Source: Clostridium sp. (GTDB lineage Bacteria > Bacillota > Clostridia > Lachnospirales > Lachnospiraceae). Taken from it: a stretch of 25,817 nucleotides of DNA. Both the position numbers and the translations under genes were made by a program. Below the pieces are notes generated by a model. The model was not told the DNA's origin. It did not search any database and saw only the letters and a program-made list of their open reading frames with translations. Numbering within the stretch: position 1 is the first letter of the stretch; every line of letters begins with the position of its first letter. Below are positions 1 through 7,995 of this stretch, in pieces. The stretch spans positions 1-25,817 of the forward strand of contig SFNH01000013.1 in the NCBI GenBank assembly GCA_004554205.1, read 5' to 3'.

Positions 1-558
1 TCTTTGGGGCGATCGGAACAGTGAAAGACTGGCTTTCACCACGCGGCTGACAAAGCGGATTATCTCATCCTTGCTGTACTTGTCATAGCCCTCCACAACA
101 ACATGCATCAAACCATTTGACAGATGGGTATACATCATCTCAAGATCTGTTTCGCTGGCATTGGGCAGCTCTTTCCGCCAGTAGGCAATGCTGTCCTCCT
201 TGGCCAGGGCAATCATCCGCATGAGGACCGTTGAGTTTGTATTCCCCAAAATCAGGACGCGGCACGCCGTTTGATTCTGATCGACCATATCGTAGATGGC
301 TTCGATCAGCGCCGTCACATCAAACGAATTGACATAGCGAAGGGATTTCTCAAATGCGTCGATGAGTTCATTCTCAATGCTCTCCATCAGGGCAAAGCAA
401 TCGCTGTAATGGGCATAGAAGGTGGCACGGTTAAGCTGCGCCAGCGCACAAACCTCTTTCACCGTAATTCTGTTTACAGGTTTTTCCTTCAGCAACTTCA
501 GAAAAGACTGCTTGAGCACCATTTGCGTATAGCGTTTCCTTGCATCCATCTTCTCCAT
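1..558 (-). CDS. TetR/AcrR-family transcriptional repressor (3' end outside window)
   Basis: This is a DNA-binding repressor. It is open for 186 codons from the ATG at 558 to the window edge with no stop, so the C-terminus is cut off. The start follows a GGAGGGG ribosome site about 10 nt upstream. Residues 1-60 form the N-terminal helix-turn-helix, with the family-typical run VKEVCALAQLNRATFYAHY as recognition helix. The rest is helical, as expected for the ligand/dimer domain, and looks like the TetR_C_7-type C-terminal region. It is divergent from the epimerase gene at 732, and the 170-bp gap carries inverted copies of ATCAACACTT, a likely operator. The inferred role is repression of itself and the epimerase; the ligand is unknown. 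Family assignment is secure. Confidence 0.88.
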   Translation of the reverse strand, partial: MEKMDARKRYTQMVLKQSFLKLLKEKPVNRITVKEVCALAQLNRATFYAHYSDCFALMESIENELIDAFEKSLRYVNSFDVTALIEAIYDMVDQNQTACRVLILGNTNSTVLMRMIALAKEDSIAYWRKELPNASETDLEMMYTHLSNGLMHVVVEGYDKYSKDEIIRFVSRVVKASLSLFRSPQR

Positions 559-590
559 ATAGAGCCCCTCCAAAAAAGTTTACAAAGATT

Positions 591-700
591 ATCAACACTT
601 CAACAGACAGTGTTGCTTTTCTTTCAGCCGCATGGCAAGTGTTGATTGTTTCTGTCCTTTACTTCAAGTATACTGTACTCGTGAAAGATAATCAACACTT
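591..700. promoter_or_regulatory. TetR-type operator set between divergent genes
   Basis: The 10-mer ATCAACACTT occurs at 591-600 and 691-700, and its exact reverse complement at 637-646. A shorter inverted copy (AGTGTTG) lies at 609-615, facing CAACACT at 593-599. The 637-646 copy overlaps the -35 box of the epimerase promoter and the 691-700 copy lies just past its start site. Binding by the adjacent TetR protein is inferred. Confidence 0.6.
646..674 (+). promoter_or_regulatory. Sigma-A-type promoter of the epimerase gene
   Basis: TTGTTT (646-651) and TATACT (669-674) are separated by 17 bp, upstream of the GAGAGAGGAG ribosome site for the ATG at 732. It is flanked by the operator copies. 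Confidence 0.6.
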
Positions 701-731
701 GTATGCTTATTTGAGAGAGGAGACTCTTTGA

Positions 732-1636
732 ATGTTTGATAAATATCTTGTTACAGGCGCTACCGGCTTCCTCGGCAGGGCTGTTGCAGATGAGCTGGTA
801 CGCCGCAGAGCGCAGGTGTATGCACTTGTGCTGCATAATGACCCTTATATCAATTTGCTCCCGAAAGAAGTCCACACCGTCACCGGAGATGTGTGTGATG
901 AAAGCTCGCTTGCAGACTTCTTTGCGGATGCCGACGGCCGTACCTGTGTGATTCACTGTGCTGGTATCGTCTCCGTCGCGTCCAGACCCGGTTCGAGGTT
1001 CTATCAGGTCAATGTAGGGGGGACATGGAGAGTTCTCCGGCAATGTATGGAGCATGATGTGGGCAAAATGGTCTATGTCAGTTCCGTCCATGCCATACCG
1101 GAAAAGCCGAAGGGCTGCATTATTACGGAGGATTGCGAATTCTCTCCGGGGCTTGTGGACGGAGATTACGCCAAGAGCAAGGCAACTGCAACAGAGTTGG
1201 TCTTCGCTGCAGCGGAACGCGGGTTGAATGCCAGCATTGTTTTCCCCTCCGGCATCATCGGGCCAGGCGACTTACAGGGTGGGAGCTTCACCTCAATGGC
1301 AAAATCCTTTCTTGCCGGGAAGCTGCCTTTAGCCGTTCGCGGCGGATATGACTTTGTGGATGTGCGGGATGTGGCAAATGGCCTTCTCGCCTGTTCCGAA
1401 AGCGGAGAGCCCGGCAAAGGCTACATTTTGTCCGGCCACTATGCCACCATCCGCAAGATGCTTCAGCTAGTGGGAAAGACTGAAAGCTGAAGTATCGACC
1501 CATCTGCCTGCCTCTGGGTCTTGCAAAGCTGGCCGCCCCGTACTACGAACGCCGGAGTCTGAAGGATCGAAAGCCGTTGTTTTACACCCCATATTCCGTT
1601 TCCGTTCTTGCCTCAAACGGTCGCTTCAGCCATGCT
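732..1636 (+). pseudogene. NAD(P)-dependent epimerase/dehydratase (extended SDR), frameshifted and 3'-truncated
   Basis: The gene encodes an extended short-chain dehydrogenase, similar to dihydroflavonol-4-reductase-like epimerases. The N-terminal Rossmann motif is VTGATGFLGRAV, and the catalytic YxxxK appears as YAKSK. The intact frame stops at 1490 after 252 codons. The same protein clearly continues in another frame from about 1487 (LKYRPICLPLGLAKLAAPYY and onward to NGRFSH), which fits loss of one base near 1481-1484. The restored frame then loses homology-like character near 1631-1638, where the 3' end of the oppositely oriented adhesin begins, so roughly the last 30-40 residues are missing. 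The substrate is unknown. It is divergent from and probably regulated by the TetR gene. A truncated 252-residue product may still be made but is unlikely to fold fully. Confidence 0.75.
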
Positions 1637-4600
1637 GTTGCGTCGGAACGCTTTACCAGACTGATCTCCACACGCTGGCGTTCATTGTACATATCTGCCC
1701 GAAGCTCGGTGACCGTGACCTCCTGTCCGGCATATACCAGCTCAACCGTATGCGGTTCGGTCTGAAGGGCCATGCCGTGCGGAGCTTGCTTCTCGGTGAT
1801 CACATACTTGCCAAGGTAGAGTGCCTTACTGGCGGCCATGCCGTCCGATTGCGTGGTGACGGTGTCTACGATGTCTCCGGCCTTTGCACGCAAGGTTCCG
1901 TCAGGGGTGTAAATATCCTCCGCAGCAGCGATATCAAAGACTGCTCCCGGAAGTCCGGTATTCTCATATACAGGCCGGAAGATGGATCCCTCGTTTACAA
2001 CGCTGCTGAAGACCTCGCCGGTCTTTTGGATACGGATGACGCCTTTTTGCGCCATGTTGGACTTTGTAACTGTCACGACAGCCTCTGACCCATCCACGGT
2101 AAACGGAACCGGGGCGGTATCCAGCACATAGCCATGGCAGGTTGCCACCTCGATCAGCTCATAGCGGCCGTAGGGCAGCTCGCAGGGGAGCATCAGCGTA
2201 CCATCATCTGCGGTATAGAATGTGGAGATGGTCACTGGCGCCGGATAATAGACAGTCTGTGAAATCAGTTCGCCGGAGGTCAGGTCTCTGACCTGAAAAC
2301 CGATGCCTGCTGCCGGAATGATCTTCCCGGTCTCAGCATCGCGCTTTTCCACGCGGATAAAACTGGTGATGGTCTGGTTGTTCAGGATATAGGAGTACAG
2401 GTGTCCGTCGGAGCTGATGAATACGGTGAAGTCCGAAATAAAGGCCTGTCCTTCCTGTCCCTCGATTTGGTGTACGGTATAGCGGCCGTAAGGTAGATAC
2501 TTGGAAAGCGCTACGCCGTTTTCATCCGTCACGAGCAGATCGCGCTCGCCATCTTTGGCTGCGTCATAGCTTCCGGCATCGGAGAGATAAAGCTGAAACA
2601 TCGCGCCTGCTTCCGGCTGCTCGATAATGCCTGCATTGCCGGAGGGGTTGAACTCCGACGCCGGTACAGATCCGTTTTCGGGCTCCGGCTCCGCTTCATT
2701 CTGACCGGGAATCAGCGTGTCGGCTGCTTCCGGCTCAGACTCGGCCGGCGTTTCCGTGTCGGCTTGATCGGGCATTGGGGTTTCTCCCGCTGCCGGTTCG
2801 GCTGCGTCCGGGCTAACAAAATATGCGGAGCCCTCCGGCGCAGTGGGTTCCGTTGCTGCGGGGATCTCGACTTCTGTCTGCGGGGTCGGCATATTCTCGG
2901 GGGTTTCCAGTTCCGCATCAATATGCTTGATCAGGCGGATGCTGCCCTTGATTACCGTTTCGGTCACGGCGTTAGCCGTTGTATTGTGTTCAACCGTATA
3001 CTGACCGGGCGCTGCACCAACGGCATGTTCCGTCGTATCGAGGAGGTACCCCTCCGATGGTTCCATTTCACGGATCGTCCAGTCGGTATCACAGATATAC
3101 TCTTTGCTGGTGAACTGACCTTTGGCGTCTGTGTAATACACATCGACAAGCTTCCCGCCCTTGTAGATCCCGTATTTAGCGCCTGACAGCGTGGCGTCGC
3201 CCTGCGGTGTTCCGGTTTCTGCGTCCGTCTTGGTTACGGTCACGGTAAACTTTTTGAGGATATTGGCAAAGCTGCGCTCTGCAACCCGGTTCCACTGGAT
3301 AGATACTGACTGGGGATCAGGGATAACGTAACGAATGGCCGTATCGACCTCCTCGATGGTATATGGGCCGCCAATCAGGACATTGCGGAACTTAGCCACG
3401 CCGGTGGAGTCCGTTACCGCATACTCATCGACGCTCAGGCCGGAAAGGGATTTGCCGTACAAGCGAAACTTTACGCCCTCAACGAATCCGTCTTCTGAAG
3501 TCTTGGTCACCTCCAATGCACCGCGCTTGAGCACGTTGTTGAAGGTCACGGTCGAGGTCTGCCCACCGACAATGGTGACCTGCTGTGAAGTCTGGGGCGT
3601 ATAACGCTCAATGTCCGCTTCTGTTACGGTATAGGTGCCGGCCATGAGCTCGGATACGTCAATCGTGCCGTCGCGGCCGGTAGTCACAGTCTTGGTAATG
3701 CCGTTGCCGGAGATCGTGAAAGAAATGCCGGCCACAACGCCATCCTCGCTGGTCTTGACCAGGTGCATGGTGCCGAGCGCCTCCATCTCAAGCCGAAGAT
3801 AGGCGCTGACAGGGTCTGACACATTTTCGCCGTAGGTGACAACGTCCTGAATGCCGGCGCCTTTGTTGCCGTCCGTCCAGACGACCACACCGCTTCGCAC
3901 GCCGTTGGTCTTGCTGGCGCTTACGCGGATATCGCCTGCAATCGGCGTATCAGAGGTGATTGTCAGGCGGTTCCCACTTCGGGAGAAGCTGATTCCGGGT
4001 TCCGAGGAGCTGAACGAGAAATTCGACAGCACTCCATTGGTATCCGTCAGTGTCACGGTATATCGCGTGCCGTCGTATTTGAGTTCATAGCTGCGTGCGC
4101 TGCCAATGCTTCGTGCGCAGAAGCTGGGGATCTCTGCGTGACTCTGCACGCTGGCGGCCATGGAATTATAATAGGAGCGGATCTGGCTGCGAAGCGGATG
4201 CTCGTCCCGGATATAACTCCAAACCGCACTCTTCCCATAGCCGGAGGGGTCCACCTTGTTGAAGCTTGCGTCACGCTCGCCGACAACCGTCTCCCAGACC
4301 AGCAGCTGCGTAGCGATTGCATGGCTGAGCGCAGCTGCATCCGAGGCGTTCTGAGAACGCCAGGATGTGGATACATTGCCCTGATAGCCGTACTGCATGA
4401 TCCGGCCAAGCAGGACCTTGATGGTATCCGGGGAAATGGTCGGATTGAGGTGGCTGGGGTAGTTTTCCCAAAATGTCTCATCCTTGTGGGAGAGAGTATC
4501 GCCGACATTTTGCCCGATGCCGGGCTCGATGCAATACGAGACTTGACCGTTATAGGTGCCGATGCTATGCACCGTTGTGTATTTGCTGTTGAGAAACCGC

Positions 4601-4800
4601 CAACCGCCCATCAGAGACGTGGCAGAGTGGCCCCACGCCGTCGCAGAGTAGTTGCTGTCACCGTCGCGTGGGAAATCCACCATGTAAGCGTCTACCGTCG
4701 TTGCGGCAAACACAGGTGTGCTGATAGACAAAAGCGTCATCATGCACATGAGCAGGGACAAGAATGCCGAAAGGGCTTTCTTGAGCGTTTTACGTTTCAT
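1582..4800 (-). CDS. Secreted thioester-domain/Cna-B repeat adhesin, C-terminus replaced
   Basis: This is a surface adhesin of 1072 residues. The start at 4800 was chosen because CAGGAGGTAAAGGACCG precedes it and a signal peptide follows directly (basic MKRKTLKKAL, hydrophobic core, cleavage near VFAA, residue 32). Residues 35-230 form a thioester domain: Cys90 in VSYCIEPG and Gln165 in ATQLLVWE match the Cys and Gln that form the covalent-binding thioester. Several Cna-B/SpaA-like beta domains follow, about residues 340-1050, with repeated KT-E/D-G starts and YxxxE ends. Residues 632-725 are an acidic Pro/Glu/Ala-rich insert. No LPXTG motif or membrane anchor exists: the last ~17 residues are read from the antisense of the truncated epimerase. 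The product would therefore be secreted but not wall-anchored. In ICEs such proteins are thought to aid attachment. Confidence 0.85.
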   Translation of the reverse strand: MKRKTLKKALSAFLSLLMCMMTLLSISTPVFAATTVDAYMVDFPRDGDSNYSATAWGHSATSLMGGWRFLNSKYTTVHSIGTYNGQVSYCIEPGIGQNVGDTLSHKDETFWENYPSHLNPTISPDTIKVLLGRIMQYGYQGNVSTSWRSQNASDAAALSHAIATQLLVWETVVGERDASFNKVDPSGYGKSAVWSYIRDEHPLRSQIRSYYNSMAASVQSHAEIPSFCARSIGSARSYELKYDGTRYTVTLTDTNGVLSNFSFSSSEPGISFSRSGNRLTITSDTPIAGDIRVSASKTNGVRSGVVVWTDGNKGAGIQDVVTYGENVSDPVSAYLRLEMEALGTMHLVKTSEDGVVAGISFTISGNGITKTVTTGRDGTIDVSELMAGTYTVTEADIERYTPQTSQQVTIVGGQTSTVTFNNVLKRGALEVTKTSEDGFVEGVKFRLYGKSLSGLSVDEYAVTDSTGVAKFRNVLIGGPYTIEEVDTAIRYVIPDPQSVSIQWNRVAERSFANILKKFTVTVTKTDAETGTPQGDATLSGAKYGIYKGGKLVDVYYTDAKGQFTSKEYICDTDWTIREMEPSEGYLLDTTEHAVGAAPGQYTVEHNTTANAVTETVIKGSIRLIKHIDAELETPENMPTPQTEVEIPAATEPTAPEGSAYFVSPDAAEPAAGETPMPDQADTETPAESEPEAADTLIPGQNEAEPEPENGSVPASEFNPSGNAGIIEQPEAGAMFQLYLSDAGSYDAAKDGERDLLVTDENGVALSKYLPYGRYTVHQIEGQEGQAFISDFTVFISSDGHLYSYILNNQTITSFIRVEKRDAETGKIIPAAGIGFQVRDLTSGELISQTVYYPAPVTISTFYTADDGTLMLPCELPYGRYELIEVATCHGYVLDTAPVPFTVDGSEAVVTVTKSNMAQKGVIRIQKTGEVFSSVVNEGSIFRPVYENTGLPGAVFDIAAAEDIYTPDGTLRAKAGDIVDTVTTQSDGMAASKALYLGKYVITEKQAPHGMALQTEPHTVELVYAGQEVTVTELRADMYNERQRVEISLVKRSDATAWLKRPFEARTETEYGV

Positions 4801-4824
4801 CGGTCCTTTACCTCCTGTTTTTTT

Positions 4825-4865
4825 GCAGCAAAGAAGCGCACCGTTTCCGATGCGCTTCTCTCTGC
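4825..4865 (-). promoter_or_regulatory. Leader hairpin upstream of adhesin
   Basis: AGAAGCGCA (4832-4840) pairs exactly with TGCGCTTCT (4851-4859). An outer GCAG/CTGC pair extends the stem. It lies between the stop of the broken upstream gene and the adhesin ribosome site. The U-tract on the minus strand is poor, so it could be an attenuator, a weak terminator or a stability element. Confidence 0.5.
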
Positions 4866-4880
4866 GTGATGTGGTTTGGC

Positions 4881-5113
4881 TCAGGTGCAGCAGATATACA
4901 GATCGTATCGTGCTTCTGTTCTCAGCTGCGCCCAAACGCAGAAATATATGATGCCGTCTGCTGCGTACAGTTCCAGCCGCGATTTGATATCCCGCGCCGG
5001 ATAGATGGATATATCTCCGGCGATAATGGGGGTATCCCGGCGTCCTGTTGCGGTAGAGTCATAGGTGAAACCAACTCCAACGCCACAGTTTCGCGCAAAT
5101 GCAGTTCGTTCAT
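4881..5113 (-). pseudogene. Small frame-broken gene between YbjN-like gene and adhesin
   Basis: Two overlapping minus-strand frames each look protein-like over half of this stretch. From the ATG at 5113, one frame reads MNELHLRETVALELVS. From about 5066 the neighbouring frame reads TYDSTATGRRDTPIIAGD and ends in ARYDLYICCT followed by TGA at 4881-4883. Joining them needs one base re-read or restored near 5066. The first frame is also open upstream without a stop to the end of the YbjN-like gene (5291), reading a Pro-rich segment (TLQPSSPPESEPAILKEP). That suggests the ancestral gene was longer and began earlier. No family recognised. The alternative is that one or both frames are chance open reading in GC-rich DNA. 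The rest of 5114-5290 holds nothing else I can support. Confidence 0.38.
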
Positions 5114-5290
5114 GGCCGGCTCTTTTAGTATGGCTGGTTCTGATTCCGGAGGGCTTGACGGCTGTAAGGTGTACTCCGGAGTGCCGCAGTATGGCTCCCG
5201 GCTCTCACCTGAGACTTTTCCCCGGGTACTGCCGGGAGGCGGTGGGTTTGTCCGGTACGCGGATACGCACTGAGCATTACGGCAATATAC

Positions 5291-5704
5291 TCATCCTGCC
5301 AGATTGAAATAGCCACGATCCGCTTCGTCAACGCAGCGGCTGAGTATTTCAAAGAACCGTTCCGGCGTGAGCTCCGTATCCAGCCAGTGGGTAGCGCGAT
5401 AGGAATAACAGCCGACGTCCTCGTTGATGGCGTGGCTGCCCAACACGCTGTGCAGGTTCAGCTCGTTGGCAAGCTGCTGTTTTCGTGCGCCATCCGGGTT
5501 TCGGATCGCCTTAGCCAGGCAGACGACCAGCAGCGGGTGCAGCGGCGAGAACGAGATCTGCATATAGTAGCCGCGGTGATCCAGCGTCAGCGAAGTTTCG
5601 TCCTCCGCCTCCACCTTCATGTGGGACAGGATCATCCTGCGGGCTTTTTGCGCAAGATCCGTTCTTCTGACCTGCTCCGCGCGGGTCAGATCGTAATCAA
5701 GCAT
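5291..5704 (-). CDS. YbjN-like small protein
   Basis: The product is 137 residues. The ATG at 5704 follows AAGGAGGTTGAACAACT, a strong ribosome site. The alternation of beta strands and helices (MKVEAEDETSLTLDHRGYYMQISF, then HPLLVVCLAKAIRN) and the C-terminal helix ELTPERFFEILSRCVDEADR resemble the YbjN / type III-chaperone-like fold, a family of small cytoplasmic proteins of mostly unknown function. It lies 38 bp after the S1-domain gene and is probably cotranscribed with it. No signal peptide or membrane segment is visible. Identification is by fold-like pattern only; function unknown. Confidence 0.6.
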   Translation of the reverse strand: MLDYDLTRAEQVRRTDLAQKARRMILSHMKVEAEDETSLTLDHRGYYMQISFSPLHPLLVVCLAKAIRNPDGARKQQLANELNLHSVLGSHAINEDVGCYSYRATHWLDTELTPERFFEILSRCVDEADRGYFNLAG

Positions 5705-5742
5705 AGTTGTTCAACCTCCTTGTCATTTTCTGTTCGCTCCAG

Positions 5743-7149
5743 TCATCTCGGGGTAGCGATGTGTGTGATCGCTCCCCAGATTCGATTGGATTCGTTGTTG
5801 ATGCCCAGAATCCGTACCGTTACGCGAGAGCCTCTGGGCGGGCGTCCGCGCTTAGGATAGCTGCACAGACAGTCGATGCCGCCGTCCAGTGAGACAAACA
5901 CACCGTTCATGTCCACCATACTGACAGTACCTACATAGCGGTTGCCCACAGAATAACGCCGCAGCGCCTTTTCATAGGGATTCTCGCCGGCCTGCTTGAT
6001 GGAGGCGCTGACCCGGATACGGGTTCGGTCACTGCGGTCGATGCTCAGGATTTTAACCAGAATGCGCTGCCCGGGCTGAAAGCTGTCCTGCGCATCCAGC
6101 ATACGCTGGTAGCTCAGCTCACGAAGAGGGATGTAGACCTCCAAGCCAAACAGATCCACGAAGATGCCGGCACGAATGACGGATACAACGCGAGCTTCCG
6201 CACAGATACCTTCGTAGAGCAGATTGTTTCCATCCCGGTCTGTACCGAAATAGTACGCGCGGCGCTTAGCGGACATAGCCTCAAGACGGCTGCCGACCGC
6301 AACGCCCGCCTTGGCGTCGATGCCCTTGATGATGTAATCCACTTCCGCCCCCAGGCGCTTGGTGACCATATAGTGCAGCACATCCTCCGGAAGCCTGCCG
6401 CGGAAATCCTCCGGCGGCTCCACCGCCTCCTCCGCAGGAATGATTACCTTGATATCGCCATGATAAATGACTGCAAGAGAACGCGAGGGATGGTCAGCGG
6501 GGCGTTCGATGCCCTGAATGGTCCCGGTCAGGATCCGTTTGGTCTTTAAGGATTCTACCAGGTCCAGCAAATCGTTGCGGGCTTTGTCCGCTTCCGTTTC
6601 CACACTGGGGCGCTCGTCGATGGATACCACCGGCGACGCCGGTCTGGCAGCGGCGCGCCTGCGCGGCTTCTTCTCCGGAGCTTCGACGCCGTCGGATGCA
6701 CCCCCGGGCGGTTCTGCCGCCGCTGTGTCAGGCTCACTTTTCTTAGCTCTTGGTTTTCTGGTTCGGCGGGCCGGCAGGCTCTCTTCAGGTTTTTTCTTCT
6801 CCAAGTCGGAATCGGTCTGGGACGCCGGAGCTTCCGGCGCAGTTAATTCATCGGATCCGGCCGGGAATTCTCCGGGAAGTTCAGTGCCCGATCTGGTCTG
6901 GGATACCGGTGCTTCCGGGGTGTTGCGCGCGGCGTCTTCGATCGGCATCCCTTCGGGATTCGCAGATTCGGAATCAGTCTGGCAAATGTCGATGAGATCA
7001 GCGTCTCCGGGCGCCCCTTCAGCGCTGAGCACTCTATCCGGCTCAGGTTCAGTTTCAGTCTGATGTAATGAGTGTTCATTGATGTTTTCTTCCGTCGCGG
7101 CCGCAAGAATTTCTTCTTCCGGGATCACCGCCGTTTTTTTCGTTGCCAT
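5743..7149 (-). CDS. S1-domain RNA-binding protein with acidic disordered N-terminus
   Basis: The product is 468 residues. The ATG at 7149 (MATKKTAV) follows GGAGGATCAAACA; the upstream in-frame extension overlaps a hairpin and was rejected. Residues 1-190 are low complexity, rich in Glu, Pro, Ala and Ser, with a repeated PEAPxSQTxSxxE motif (about 78-90 and 105-117) and two basic patches (128-137, 160-169). Residues 205-285 look like a degenerate beta-barrel. Residues 312-384 are a clear S1 domain (YEGICAEARVVSVIRAGIFV then GQRILVKILSIDR), and 401-464 a second (GNRYVGTVSMVDMNGVFVSL). Predicted to bind RNA in the cytoplasm. S1 proteins of this type recur on Firmicutes ICEs but their role is not established. 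It is first in a short operon with the YbjN-like gene. Confidence 0.85.
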   Translation of the reverse strand: MATKKTAVIPEEEILAAATEENINEHSLHQTETEPEPDRVLSAEGAPGDADLIDICQTDSESANPEGMPIEDAARNTPEAPVSQTRSGTELPGEFPAGSDELTAPEAPASQTDSDLEKKKPEESLPARRTRKPRAKKSEPDTAAAEPPGGASDGVEAPEKKPRRRAAARPASPVVSIDERPSVETEADKARNDLLDLVESLKTKRILTGTIQGIERPADHPSRSLAVIYHGDIKVIIPAEEAVEPPEDFRGRLPEDVLHYMVTKRLGAEVDYIIKGIDAKAGVAVGSRLEAMSAKRRAYYFGTDRDGNNLLYEGICAEARVVSVIRAGIFVDLFGLEVYIPLRELSYQRMLDAQDSFQPGQRILVKILSIDRSDRTRIRVSASIKQAGENPYEKALRRYSVGNRYVGTVSMVDMNGVFVSLDGGIDCLCSYPKRGRPPRGSRVTVRILGINNESNRIWGAITHIATPR

Positions 7150-7181
7150 TGTTTGATCCTCCGTTTCTTTTGTTTGAATAT

Positions 7182-7210
7182 AAAAAGAGCGTCCCATTTC
7201 TGAGACGCCC
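7182..7210 (-). terminator. Intrinsic terminator/leader hairpin between NTase toxin and S1 gene
   Basis: On the minus strand GGGCGTC (7204-7210) pairs with GACGCTC (7187-7193) with one G-U pair, followed directly by TTTTTATAT. It lies 19 bp after the stop of the nucleotidyltransferase gene. It most simply ends module 1, but it also sits in the leader of the S1 gene. Confidence 0.65.
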
Positions 7211-7228
7211 ATCTGCCGGTAATGTTTT

Positions 7229-7990
7229 TTATTTGTCCAGGATATACGCCGTAAGCAGCCTTCCCGTTATTTCCTCCTGCGACGTTCCTCGTATTCCAAG
7301 TGCCTTGAGGTCAATCGATTCTTCGCGCATTGCGGAAAGGAAGCCTTTCATATCATTGCGGATCGCTTGCGGCAAGTCAAGCGTATCATTTTCTCTCAAC
7401 AGCATGCTGAGCCGGATCACGTCATTTTTGTGCTTCCGGATGTTTTTGCTGTCAACCTTTGCGCCGGCTTCCTTTCGCTGGCGAAGATCCAGCCACGCCT
7501 TGGCCTTGAATGGGATGAGGTGCATTGCGTCAAGAATCGGTATCCCATCTATTATGGTTTTCCCCTTGCGCAGGAATTGGTAATACGCATCATCCAGCAA
7601 AATCGCCGACAGGCTGGATATTTCATGGTCCAGTGGCAATGGCGTAAGTACCGCATCATCCGAAAGGGCAATTGCATCAGCGCGACGGGAAAACAGCTCT
7701 ATCATGTAGGGATAATCCCGGCTCTTCGGATTCGTAAATCGGTAAAACTGCGGTTCGCCGGTACTTTTATTCCTATGCTCGTACCCTGCGTCTCTGATAT
7801 ATGACCAAAATCGTTCTCCGAACTGCGGCGTCAGGCTCTCTACGATCAGCACCATATCAATATCTCGCGTTGCCCGAAAATCCATACCTTCCTCGCTCAT
7901 GAGCAGGTCGCATGCTGTTCCGCCGATAATTGCATACTGCTCGCTGTACTCGGAAAACCACCGCTTGAAGCTCTCAAATCCGGTTACCAT
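7229..7990 (-). CDS. Nucleotidyltransferase toxin, AbiEii-like (module 1)
   Basis: The product is 253 residues from the ATG at 7990; a GTG at 8002 would add four residues and overlap the upstream gene. The nucleotidyltransferase signature is intact: IIGGTACDLL (GG at 23-24), then TRDIDMVL with the two metal-binding acidic residues (Asp43, Asp45). A C-terminal helical region carries KAKAWLDLRQR, as in AbiEii/AbiGii and MNT-like enzymes. Type IV AbiE toxins are thought to transfer nucleotides to tRNA or related targets. It follows the regulator gene at 8937 with no gap, consistent with coupled translation, and a terminator follows it. Inferred job: element maintenance or phage defence. The exact family is less sure than the fold. 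Confidence 0.78.
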   Translation of the reverse strand: MVTGFESFKRWFSEYSEQYAIIGGTACDLLMSEEGMDFRATRDIDMVLIVESLTPQFGERFWSYIRDAGYEHRNKSTGEPQFYRFTNPKSRDYPYMIELFSRRADAIALSDDAVLTPLPLDHEISSLSAILLDDAYYQFLRKGKTIIDGIPILDAMHLIPFKAKAWLDLRQRKEAGAKVDSKNIRKHKNDVIRLSMLLRENDTLDLPQAIRNDMKGFLSAMREESIDLKALGIRGTSQEEITGRLLTAYILDK

Positions 7991-7995
7991 CTTTG

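Noticed and set aside
5060..5070. Programmed -1 frameshift joining the two frames before the adhesin
   Set aside because: No X-XXY-YYZ slippery heptamer or clear downstream stem is present; decay by mutation fits better.
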